Below are positions 31,860 to 42,480 of a stretch of DNA of 64,000 bases, piece by piece (the first letter of the stretch is position 1; each line of letters begins with the position of its first letter). Position numbers and translations under genes: made by a program. The notes beneath the pieces were generated by a model, which did not search any database, was not told the DNA's origin, and saw nothing but the letters and a program-made list of their open reading frames with translations. Location: the NCBI GenBank assembly GCA_015680685.1, contig MNCI01022125.1:631662-695661 (forward strand). The letters are read 5' to 3'. The stretch is from Gnetum montanum (taxonomy: Eukaryota > Streptophyta > Gnetopsida > Gnetales > Gnetaceae).

Positions 31860-34614
31860 ATGGATTATTACAAAACAAAACAAAAAAAAAACTTGGAAGC
31901 TCATGCGGTTCCTGAAGGTGATGGCTCTTCCATTGGTTGCTTTCCTTTGTCACTAAGCCATGGAAATTGGTAGCAATTGAGCAAGGCCTACAACTTTTCT
32001 TCCTCCATCCTTGGATCATGCACCATCTAGGTTGCTGTGTTGATGTGTGCTGGCACTGGTACATCCCGAGGACATGGTAGTTGCAAAAACATTTGATTCG
32101 CCTTTACATACCATGCCGCAAACTACCATTCTTCTTCCTTGAAAGCCCTAGCTTTATCCCTAAGCTCATGATAATTTGTCAATCTTTGAGCTAGGTTCAA
32201 GGCTACATGCTTTTGTCCCTGACAACTGCCTTTAACCACTTCTAACCCTGAGTTTACCACCTACAATGTTTGCAAAGCATCTTTTTGATCTGCAAAATCT
32301 CTCTCATATAATGCATAGGTGTTCACCACTTATGTCTCTAGCTCACTTTGGGGATGACCTACTGTTAACATGGCAAGGCTAGCATATATAAGGTTATCAA
32401 ATGGCATGTACTCCTTGAGATCCTCTATCTACAAGTCCTTGTTTTTGACTTTTTCTTGTTGGACCATGGCATAGCTATCCAGGATGGCCTACCACTCAGA
32501 ATTTTGCATTGATAAGGAGCTGATGTGGTCTTTGGCCATCTTGATTTTCTTTTCATTGATCTATTTATACATGCCAACCTAGTCATGGAAGTGCTCTTTC
32601 AATTTTTCATGCTTTTTGTCCTAATTTTTCCATGTGCTAATTTCAATTGCTGACTTTTAGTGAATAGCATGTACCTTCTCCATGGAGATGGCTCTATTTC
32701 CTCGCGCCAATCTATTCATATCCTAGTTTACCCTCACTAGTTATTCTCGTAACTAGTGGATGATTTCTTCTAAGATGTTCTTTTATTTTTGCATAGTAGT
32801 AAATCTAGAATTCTCTATAGTGAAATACTTATTTTCTTCTTTGACAATGGTTAGTGCCTTTTTATATGCATAAGATTATGCGTCTACAGCAGAGGCATTC
32901 CAAATTGCCATCTTCTTCTCTCACTCCGTAGGTACTCTCTCCTCTGCTAGCATGGTGAGCTCCTCTATGTTAAATTGCTCTAGTTGGTCCAACATAACAA
33001 AATGGGTAGGATCCCATCATTCAACTTATAGAGCAGCCAACTCTTCTTATAATCTCTATATCTTGGCTTCCACATGCTCTACCCCAACTTCTACCATGAC
33101 CAACTTCCCTTCATGGTGATGTGATTTGATTTCACTGCAGTGACATTGCTCGGGATGTCAAATAGAGTGGTCATCACTTAACCCATATCTAGCAATCAAT
33201 CAAGCACATCATCATGCATCATAGGAGTCATTGAGGTCTTGACTAATATTTGTGCATCTCTAGTTTCTACCAGATCTATTAGGGGCATGACAAGTACATT
33301 GAATGACTCTTTGATGTGATTAGTGATCACCTCTACTACACCTGCTGCATCCTCATATTGTAGAACCACAATTGTGGACCCTTCTCTAGTTTCCAATGTG
33401 ACTTGAAAGGATGTGACATTCCCAGAGATCAAGCATGATCATTGGGATCCATCTCCTCTTAATTGTATTAAGATCTTATGCCACATTGAATCAACTGATA
33501 CAGTGGACTGTATGATGTCTTCCATGACTCAGAAAAGATTGGCCTCGTCCTATCTTTCCCAACTGACTATTTCAACAATTCTCTACAAATGGCTCATTAA
33601 AGGCCTATAGTCCTATGGTGGAAATGGTAGAGCTTGTGCTTGTGGGCAATGTCTAGGCTCATGTTGTGTTTTCATTCATGGCTCTACCTCCTTCTTTCCT
33701 TCTTGTTCTTCACCAGGATCTTTTCTTAGTATTGCAGTTTTCAAGAGTTCTACAAAGGAGATTTGCTAAGCCTTCCTAGGGATATCATTGGTGTATCCCA
33801 GGATTCTAGCATGCTTGCAAAGCTTTCTAATTAAGCATGGAAATGGAAGTGTTGGTCTCCCTAACTTCATTTCTTCAAACCGTTATTGGATTTTAGTGAA
33901 GTAATACTGGGGAAAGTTGGTTGCAAATTTTCTCATTAAAATGGCACTTCCCTTGGCCACATAGGTAGATATTTGATTGAGCCCTTTTGTGGGAAATAGG
34001 TGGTACATCCCAATCTTGAATTAGGTTTTCTCATCCAGAGTCATTTCATTATATGACTTGTCCTCTTTTCCATATGCCCATATTAGCCATAATTTCTTTG
34101 TTTCAGGGTCAAATCTAGTTGGCAGGTGAGCAACCTTAGCCCCTTCATTGGGCAGGTTGAGAGCTACATCAATTCCCTTGACTAAATAAGAGACAATCAT
34201 CCACAAATGTTAATAGTGGTGCCCTCATCTTTATTATGCTAGAATTGGTGGACTTTTCCTAGGTACCATTCACGCTATTTGACAAAATAGGCCACAATGG
34301 GGACACCTTAAGTTGCATCTACACCGCTTCCAAAGCAAACTCCATGAATGGTCCAAAGTTAATTTCCACAATGATTGAAGCTAGTGTGAACTTTTTCAAG
34401 GTGGCAACAAGGTAGTTAAAGGGCAACATGAGATGTTATCTTTGTTCATCTCCTTGGGCCAATTTCCCAGTAGTAGGGGCCCCTTGGTGAATACTGAAGG
34501 ACTAGGCCTCCTATTTAGCATGTTCTGCCTATTCACCTTGATGACCATAGCCACCATGTGGATGCTCAGCAACTTTTTGTGAGGGTTCACCCTAAGCACC
34601 TCTCTTTGGGACAA
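31860..34614 (-). pseudogene. Long decayed ORF with coiled coils in element 4 (unknown family)
   Basis: Minus-strand reading begins MSQREVLRVNPHKKLLSIHM at 34614. It continues through KKFTLASIIVEINFGPFMEF, MWMIVSYLVKGIDVALNLPN, PTRFDPETKKLWLIWAYGKE, LNQISTYVAKGSAILMRKFA and GRPTLPFPCLIRKLCKHARI. An acidic section follows (33432-33196, open: VTLETREGSTIVVLQYEDAA). Then come long Lys/Glu/Leu heptad-rich stretches (33100-32100), such as KKHEKLKEHFHD and EDLKEYMPFDNLIYAS, and an end near 31860. Length would be about 900 codons with many TAG/TAA/TGA, often where Gln or Trp is expected, and at least one frameshift (near 34400). It occupies the place of pol or an env-like ORF. It is not RT, integrase, Gag or protease. 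The N-terminal half resembles, loosely, proteins annotated as plant transposon proteins in Athila-type elements. Confidence 0.5.
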
Positions 34615-34639
34615 TCTTCAATCAAGTAGAAGCCAAGTA

Positions 34640-35292
34640 TTACTAAGGTTATGTTTATTATCACCAATCAATTTATACCTTACTCATAACCTTGGTTCAT
34701 TAAGTTCATAATGCCTATGATTGCAGGTTAGGAAAATTTTCAAGAAAAAACCCCAAAAAGTGTCTATGTCCTTTTACAACCCTTCACAATTGGTTCCTTT
34801 TTCATTATATGTGGCATATAATAATGGTTGTGGGCCCATGGGTTAGAAAAAATGGATTTCTAGCATTACCGTGAGTGATTTTTCATTATAATTCTTAAGG
34901 TTTTCAAAAATCTTACCCTTATGATACCTTCCAAGCAATAGAAAATTTTAGCAAATCGGTGTAAGTTTTGCACACAAGCACCCCCCATGACTAAGTTGAA
35001 CACTCTTGGTTCAGATACATTTGAATGACATGAAAATCAAAGCGTTAAAGAGCTAAATATTACAAGTGGAATATGGAGGCACAAAGCTCTAAGTTGCAAG
35101 AAAAAATTTCAACAACATCCTTAGTAGCAAATGAGAAAACTGAATTTCAAGTTTTGTGGGGGTCGTCTATTTATACGTATTTGAGACCTAACATCAAATA
35201 AACAACATCGTGTATGTGATGTCAGGTTGGACCCGATGTCAGGTACATGACATCAAGGTCCAAAAATTTCCATTTTATGGGGCTAATGAACA
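34640..35292 (-). promoter_or_regulatory. LTR-like promoter upstream of the coiled-coil ORF
   Basis: On the minus strand, from a possible TGTTCATTAG start at 35292, three dyads follow: TTGATGTCATGTACCTGACATC, CTGACATCACATACACGATGTT and a weaker TTTGATGTTAGG. A TATAAATA box (35168-35175) comes next, then about 550 bp of non-coding leader to the ATG at 34614. The layout copies the U3 of LTR1-LTR4 but the sequence differs. No PBS was recognised. It may be a relict LTR of another element or an internal promoter. Confidence 0.5.
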
Positions 35293-36560
35293 TGCAAACT
35301 AAAGCTCTAGGATTGGTTGGAAGGGTTGAAGTTAAGTTTATCTTTCTGGGTAAGTGAAAATTTAATTTGAGGAACCGAAAGTTGTGGGACAGATCAATTT
35401 CATGAGAATGAGCAAGGCATTGAAATCAAGGTTGTGGGACAGATCAATTTCATAATAAGGGAAATAATATAATGTGATGATTTGAGTGCTTGGAAGGTGA
35501 AAAATGATGTGGTTATGTTAAACAAGTACAAGTCACAAAAGCTACACAAGTGGATCCTCCCTAAAGCAGGCTCTACCCTATGATGCCCTTGTGTAACCAC
35601 ACCTATAATATTCATAGGCACTAAAGGGGTTGAATATAATGCAGACCTATGAAAAAGAACACACAAGTTAAAATCACTAAATTGAGATAATAACTCTATG
35701 TTACACAAAACCACACACTATGATTATCTGGACAACAAGGTGAGATGGATGATAGAAAGGATTGTAGGAATTAGGACATGAGGCATCGTAACATGATTAC
35801 AATGAAACCTTGTGTGTTATTAATGGTTAAGTAACCATGTGTCTTTCTTCCCAAGATCCATACCAATTCCAAACCACATTGCAATGACATTGCATTATTT
35901 CATCCCATTGGCAAACAACCATAAGACCATCAAAGTTGCAAGGAGTGACATCACTTGGCATTTTGTCTAAGGAAGGAGTGGTATTATGGCACAATTATTG
36001 GTTTTTTTTTTTTAGGTTCTAGGAAGTTGCCAACCTTTAGGCATGGGTACATGTTTTTCTAGCGGAACCCACAAAAGTTTATTCAATGTCATTTTAAGTT
36101 ACTCTTACTCCATTTTTTGTTATATCTACAATGATATGGTTACAACCTCAGCAACATGATAGAACATACAAAAGTGGCCAAAGAGAATCCATAAATCCCC
36201 TAGATGTCACATCCTTCACATTCCACCTTGGTTTGGCACTCTTTTGTCCAGACACAATGATTATAGATTTATTATGAAGTTGGATGATGAAAAAGGTTAT
36301 CATTATGACTAGATCAAGAACCTCTTATCAATAGAATGAGTGGAGGAATGTCATGGTCTCAATGTTTGAATAATCAGTCCCTTATGACATGAAAACATAG
36401 AGAAAACCTCACCTCATTGGGCAACATGATTATTTTATTCAAAAGTAAGATTACAAAAGAAAATAAAAACAATGACTAGAAAAAATTGAAAAACTAAAAT
36501 AAGAAATATGAAAAGGGCAAAAAATTGTAAATCAAAAAGATAAAAAGCACTTAAAAATCT
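35293..36560 (-). other. Non-coding region of element 4 matching the post-integrase region of element 3
   Basis: In minus sense the stretch around 35540-35590 (GGAGGATCCACTTGTGTAGC) matches 62877-62896 of element 3 (GGAGGATCCACTTGTATATC) and some flanking sequence. This places it in the 3' untranslated part of the family. It contains a 23-bp direct repeat (35381-35403 and 35431-35453). No coding sequence was recognised on either strand. Confidence 0.45.
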
Positions 36561-36689
36561 TGAAGATTAGAATGGGGGGTAACCCCTATGACTAAACATT
36601 TGGAAGTGGCTAGGATTAATAAGTGGATGAATAGGATCCATGCATATATGAAATGTTGGTAACCATTCATGCCCCAGCCACTAGGTGTC

Positions 36690-37045
36690 TATTGTTGGTG
36701 TGGTGACTAGGTAGAAAAATTGTTGGTCATACACTTGAGTGTTAAATGTATGGTGGATCAGGGTATGAGGTGTGCTATCATTATAGATGGCTAGCCCACA
36801 ATTTCACCCTTGAGCATGATATGGTATGCATGGATTTATTTGTCTTTCCATGCTTGTAGATTCATTATTTGGAATTGGGATTGGAGTACTGATGGATGGT
36901 GGCCCATGTGTATGGTCAGAGGACATTGGTTGAGATAGGGGAGGTGATGTACCAAATTGGCATTTTTTTTGGCTCAAATGAGGTGATGGATCCATGCATG
37001 GTTTTCTTTGGCTTATAGACCTTCCTCCATAAAGGATTTCTCCTA
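36690..37045 (-). pseudogene. Gag C-terminal tail fragment (element 4 or sibling)
   Basis: Collinear with 10230-10520 of element 2: both contain CCCACAATT(T/G)CACCCTTGA, ATGATATGGTATGCATGGATTT and GGTG(A/T)TG(T/C)ACCAAATT. Minus reading includes PIPNNESTSMERQINPCIPY. It marks the boundary between gag and protease in the family. RT and integrase do not follow toward the 3' LTR, so pol has been deleted or was never present. Confidence 0.6.
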
Positions 37046-38989
37046 CATTATTTGGGAAATTTTCTTCTTTATCAATCCATGTCGATTCAATCGATATGAA
37101 TCAATATCTCTGCATATTAAAATATCAATTTGGATTGAGGAAATTGATAATCATAGTGATAACCTAAACTATCCTTCTTTGCATATTGATTTATGTCACA
37201 CTAATCAATATATCATGATTTTATTTATAACTAGACATCAAACTCATGATGTCTCTCAATATCACTAGTTTCCTAAGAGTTTTATTTCTTTTTATGATGT
37301 CTATGGACATCTATCCTATGATGTCCTTCAATAAGATACTTTTTACTAATCGACCCTCATGTACTGCGATATGAATTAATAGCAGAATAATAAATTTATT
37401 TACTTAATAATATGTATAAAATTTTATTCTTTTTCACTTATTATAATTAATTCTTATTATTAGGGTATAAATCCACATATAAATTAGTTAGGAAGAACCT
37501 TTCTAGGATTAATTGGGCTAAACATCACCTCACAAGGTTTTCTTCATTTGTCACAAGGATGTCTTATAATCTCAAGGTCTCCACCTTTCCTAAGGTTTAA
37601 GGATCCAAGATGCATTTCTTGTAGCAAACTCATTCTCTAACTTGCTCTTAGATTAGCTTCCATATTGGTTATACCCTACTATCCTATCGATTTGAAGTTG
37701 GTTATTTCCCACTTAATTAATCTAGGGTATGTCCCATGCCTATTTTAAGTAGTTAACTAATTATTAATGGAATGTGGATTTGGGCATGCTAGGAGAACAT
37801 ACCACAAACAAGAATGCCATGGGCTTTATATAATTTCCTCTATGTATGAGAGATCAGTATGCTTTGATCTTTCAATCATTAATATCCATAATGCTTAGCC
37901 ATAGTAGGGATCTCAACCACTAACACCTATGGAAAGCATAATGGGGAACAAATGGAAGATCCAAGAGTGTTAAGTACCAATGAACATAATAGATAGCAGT
38001 GAAATGAAAATTTGAAAGGATATGATCCAAAGTATAGAAGTAAAATAGGAATGGTAGATATGTAGAAAAATTTAACAAATAATACTCTTTAAGACATGAA
38101 GTAACATAAGTCAAGGAACTATATAAACTAAGGTGAATGATCAAAAATGAAGGAATATCTCAAAATACATCCTTAAATAAGTCAATCTACCTTGTTCTAT
38201 GTCATACCCTAGCTCAAATGTGATGGCATAGAAAGTTACTATGAGGAATTGCTGCTCCACCCATATACAATATACTTATAGAAGGGGGGTTCTTGTTGGA
38301 TGCTTTAGATTGTTATCTTTGAGCATTGTCCCAACTATAAGGTTCTTGTGGAAGTGTGGCCTTGCTCATAATTGAAGGTTCTTATGGGGACATTTTTAAT
38401 ATGGATAACTTCCCTTTGCTTTTATTGTTATCCTCAATTTTTTTAACCAAATACTATAACAAGGCCTTCTTCAATCATGAGGTTCTTATGGGAGCCAAAT
38501 GTATTTTTGGATTTTTTTTAATGTGTGGCTCACTTGGACACTAATCCATGTTCACATGTGTGTACCACCTTTATTGCTGGTCCTAATATGACATACCCTT
38601 TCCACCTTATTGACTTATCCAGGTAAGTAATTAATAAAATCATTCATTAATAATCATGAACCTAACTAAGTTATTTCTCCTATGACTTATGGAAATTTTA
38701 AACTTAAAGAATATCATTAAGAAAGAAAAAAAATATTTTATGATACATAGGTTATTTGTTTATTAATCTAAGGCTCATTCTTAGTTGGATTTTAAGTTTA
38801 AACTAACCTATCCCAAGGTAGGAGGAGTTTTTCTTCTCCCTTACATTCCAAACATTATGCTAATAAATTATTTAGAGACCCAACTAACAATAGGGTCTCC
38901 TATTATCCTCTACATTTTTAAGGAAAAAGTTATAGACTATTATGTTTAGATTATTATATTACAATATTGAATAAGGAATTTTTTTGAGA
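37046..38989. other. Unassigned AT-rich region, possible LTR DNA
   Basis: No coding seen. 37070-37260 has many TCGAT/ATCGA and TTGATAT dyads, recalling 8390-8790. 38337-38500 has three copies of AAGGTTCTTRTGGG-like strings. Purine tracts in minus sense near 38830 (AAGGGAGAAGAAAAA) could be the PPT of element 6, with its 3' LTR to the left, but no LTR edge is demonstrated. Confidence 0.3.
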
Positions 38990-40300
38990 CTACTTCCCAT
39001 GGCCTGGACTTCTAATTGAGTCATTTTATTTTCTAAATTGTTCATGGGGTAAGTTGGATCACTTAACTTTATTAACTCATCCTCTACTAATTTCTCCATT
39101 TGGTGTTAATGATATTTCTTAAGACATTGATCATTTACTAAAAATGTAGTAGATAAATTATCAATAGATGCAATTAGGACACTTTCATTATTATGACGTT
39201 GTAAGACTAGGTAGGGGCCTTTCCACTGGGTTGTTAGCTTCCTTGGAAATTTATGTAATCTCATGTTGTATAATTAGACTTTATCACCTATTGAGAAATA
39301 TTTCTTAAATATATTTTTATCATGCATACTCTTCATTTTCTTAATTATTGTTTTCTTGTCAAGTGCATGCAAATGTATTTCATCAAGTTCATGTATTTGA
39401 GTCATTCTAAAGTCTTGGTTTATTTCTTCATCAAAATTCAATTTTTGTGCTAATTGTAAAGATTAGCATTTGATTTCTATAGGCAATACACATTCTTTTC
39501 CATAAACCAATTGATAAGGTGAATATCCTAAATTTGACTTGTATGTAAGCCTATAAGCCCAAAGTGCATCATGTAAATTTTTTTTACCCAATCTTTCTTT
39601 TTAGCACATATGGTTTTTTTTTTAATATCTTTGGAATGATTCTATTTTCATTTTCTACTTGAACATTTATTTAAGGATGATAGGTAGTAGCTATCTTATG
39701 TTGGATTCCATAAGAATTAAAAAAATTCTCCCTTATTCTATCTACAAAGTGAGTTTCTTGATCACTTATGATTTCCTATTGGGTTCCAAATTGTATTAAA
39801 ATATGTCCCCCTAATAAAACTACAAGTACTTTAACATCATTTGTTGGGGTAGCTTTAGCTTCTACCCACTTAGTTACATAGTCTATGAAAACCAAAATAT
39901 ATTGACATCTATTAGACAATAGAAATAGTCCTAAAAAGTCTATACCCCACACATCAAAAGGTTCCATTATTAAGATTAGATTAAGTAACATTTCCTATCT
40001 TTTTATCATTGCCCCTATTCTTTGACATTTATCACATCCTTGGACATATTTATGAGCATATCTAAATAAAGTAGGCTAATAAAATTAACTTTGCAATATT
40101 TTTATTATGGTTCAACTATCAAAGTGTCCACCTCTAAGGTCATCATGACACATGTGTAAGATTTCTTATTACTCAACTTCAGCTACACATCTTCTTGCTA
40201 TATTGTCCTTACATATTCTATAGAGTTACCATTTATTCCAAATGTATTTGGAGATGTTTCTTAAAAAATATTTCTTCTCCTCTTTACTTCATTAAGTTGG
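38990..40300 (-). pseudogene. Integrase of Athila-like element 6
   Basis: Minus strand: HMCHDDLRGGHFD then YKYVQ-like CDKCQR (HHCC zinc-binding region, about 40160-40020). Next come EPFDVWGIDFLGLF (first catalytic Asp), YILVFIDYVTKWVEAKATPT, IQFGTQ, ISDQETHFV (second Asp) and a degraded TTYHP...E region (39600-39570). 39776-39991 is open for 71 codons. Stops are common elsewhere. Integrase would insert cDNA into chromatin; this copy cannot. Confidence 0.8.
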
Positions 40301-41640
40301 TTTTTTCATACTGGCAATTTAGTTTACTATATTAGCAAATCAAAGGTCCTTCTTCATTGAAAAGAGTTGTTCATCAAGAAATTTATCATTAAATACTCCT
40401 TTTGTCATATTTTCATCCTTGGTTTCCATTCTAGAAAGATTGTCCACCAAAACACTTTCCTAACCCCTTTTGTCAAAAATATCAAGATCAAATTCTTGGA
40501 ATAAAAGACACCATCTCATTATCCTAGCATTTTCTATTTTTTATTTGCTAGAAATTTAATGGCTAAATGATTAGTGTAAACTCTAGTTTTATATCCTATT
40601 AAATAATGCCTAAATTTATCCAAAGCATATACAATGGCCAATATTTCCTTTCCTATAGCTGTATAATTTACTTGGGCTTGATCTAGACTTTTAGAGACAT
40701 CATAAATTACTCTTGGTTTATTATCTATGTACTATCCCAAGACTACCCCCATAGCTATGTCACTAGCATCATACATCAAATCAAATGAAAAATCCCAATT
40801 AGATGCATTAAGTATAGGGTGCAATAGTTACTCTTTTTTTAAAAAAAATTGGAGAATGCTTCTAGGCACTCATTAGTCCATGTAAAAGGAACATCCTTTT
40901 CTAAGAGCATATAAAGTGGCTTGGCTATTTTCAAGAAGTCTTTAATAAAATGTCTATAATATTTGGCATGTCCTAAAAAGGATCGAAGAGTCTTTAATTT
41001 TGTTGGAGCTAGAAGTATGGAGATTATTTTTACTTTTTCCTCATCCATTCTTATTCCTTCCTTAGAAATTACATGTCCTAAAACTACATCACTTGTGACC
41101 ATTAAATGACTCTTTTTCCAACTTAGTTTTAAGTTCTTATCAATGTATCTATCTAAGACACATTCCAAATATTTTAATGTTTGTTCATAAGTATCCCCAT
41201 ACACTAAAAAATCACCCATGAATGCTTCTATATGTTTATCTAACATATTAGAAAAAACTAATATCATAGCCCTCTAGAAGGTAGTGGGTGCGTTACAAAG
41301 ACCAAATGGCATTTGACGGTAAGCAAAAGTTCCATATGGACATGTGAAAGTTGTTTTATACTGATCTTCTAGTGCAATGGCTACTTGATTGTAACCACTA
41401 AACCCATTCAAAAAGTAATAGTACTCATGCCCTTCTAATCTCTCCAAAATTTGTTCTATGTAAGGTAGGGGAAATTTATCTTTCTTTGTGTTTTGATTAA
41501 GGTTTCTATAGTCCATGCAAACTTGCCATTTCTCTCCATTTTTAGGTGCTAAGGTGATGGATCTTACCCACTCACTATCAGCTATTGGATAAAAAAATTC
41601 CTTCCTTCCAAAGCTTAGAAATTTCATCTTCAACAATTTG
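40301..41640 (-). pseudogene. Reverse transcriptase-RNase H of element 6
   Basis: Two long open pieces, 41636-41274 and 41267-40839, separated by one stop. Motifs: WVRSITLAPKNGEKWQVCMD, YRNLNQNTKKDKFPLPYIEQ, FLNGFSGYNQVAIALEDQYK, TTFTCPYGTFAYRQMPFGLC, then FMGDFLVYG in the catalytic box. Next come HVISKEGIRMDEEKVKII, LRSFLGHAKYYRHFIKDF and KPLYMLLEKDVPFTW. The YxDD box normally reads (Y/F)MDD. Here the first Asp is Gly, so catalysis is lost. The following RNase H (40830-40500) has many stops. Confidence 0.85.
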
Positions 41641-42219
41641 CTTTAAATTTGGATTGATTCTTCTAGGAAGATTCAAACCAATTTAATATTTTCTTCAAGA
41701 TAGATGTGGTGTTGGCATATGTTGGGTGAAATTCCTTGATGGATGCCTTCATAGCTCCATGTGAATGCCTTATACTTTCTTTTTAAAAATTCTATCAATT
41801 TTATTCCTTTACCATTAGAATGTTGAAAATTTATTATTAAGGGTTTATTTTGGTGAAGGAAAATGTACTTAAGATTACTAGGTAATTCTTGAAGCTCTAA
41901 TGAATCATTATTTGGTGGTTAAAATTTTTCTCCTATCCTCCTTGATCCCAAATTCAAAATTTGATCAAGAAGATCTTGTTATTCTTTTGTGAAGGGATCT
42001 TAGAATTCTTCCTCAAAAAAATTTTAATACTAATGTTTCCCTATCTTGTGCCATTACTTATGTGGGTATTGTATAAAGTACTCTTGCTTCCTTGATATCT
42101 TAGTTCAATTGGTCCTCTTTTTCTTTGTCATAGATATTAAGCACATAAGTAAGGTTGTCAAAAGACAATTGGAGTTGCCCTAATCTACAATTAATTATTG
42201 CATCACCTATTGCTAACCA

Positions 42220-42480
42220 AAGTCTACCTAATATAAGGAGAAACAATCTAGATCTCTTACTTCTAATACAACAAAATCAACTGGGTATTTTCCTCTTTTA
42301 ACCTCTACAATTAAAACTTCCACAGCTTCTATGGGTTTAACTATTGAGCCATCAACCAAAGATATTGTCATATTAACTTTCCTTACATCCTCCAAATCAA
42401 GTGACTTGGCCATTTCAAGTGGTATAATATTGATGCTAGTTCCTAAATCCAATAATGCATTTTTAATCTTTTATTCATTT
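42220..42480 (-). pseudogene. Aspartic protease of element 6
   Basis: Open from 42452 to 42228: MDLGTSINIIPLEMAKSLDL, then TISLVDGSIVKPIEAVEVLI, VEVKRGKYPVDFVVLEVRD. The loop DLGTSINIIP corresponds to the D-x-G-(A/T/S)-S site of Athila-type proteases (DLGASINVMP pattern). It cleaves Gag-Pol in active elements. It lies in the proper place between Gag and RT. Stops flank it on both sides. Confidence 0.75.

Noticed and set aside
35400-35714. 104-codon minus-strand ORF in element 4.
   Set aside because: The region aligns with non-coding post-integrase DNA of element 3, where the frame is not kept.
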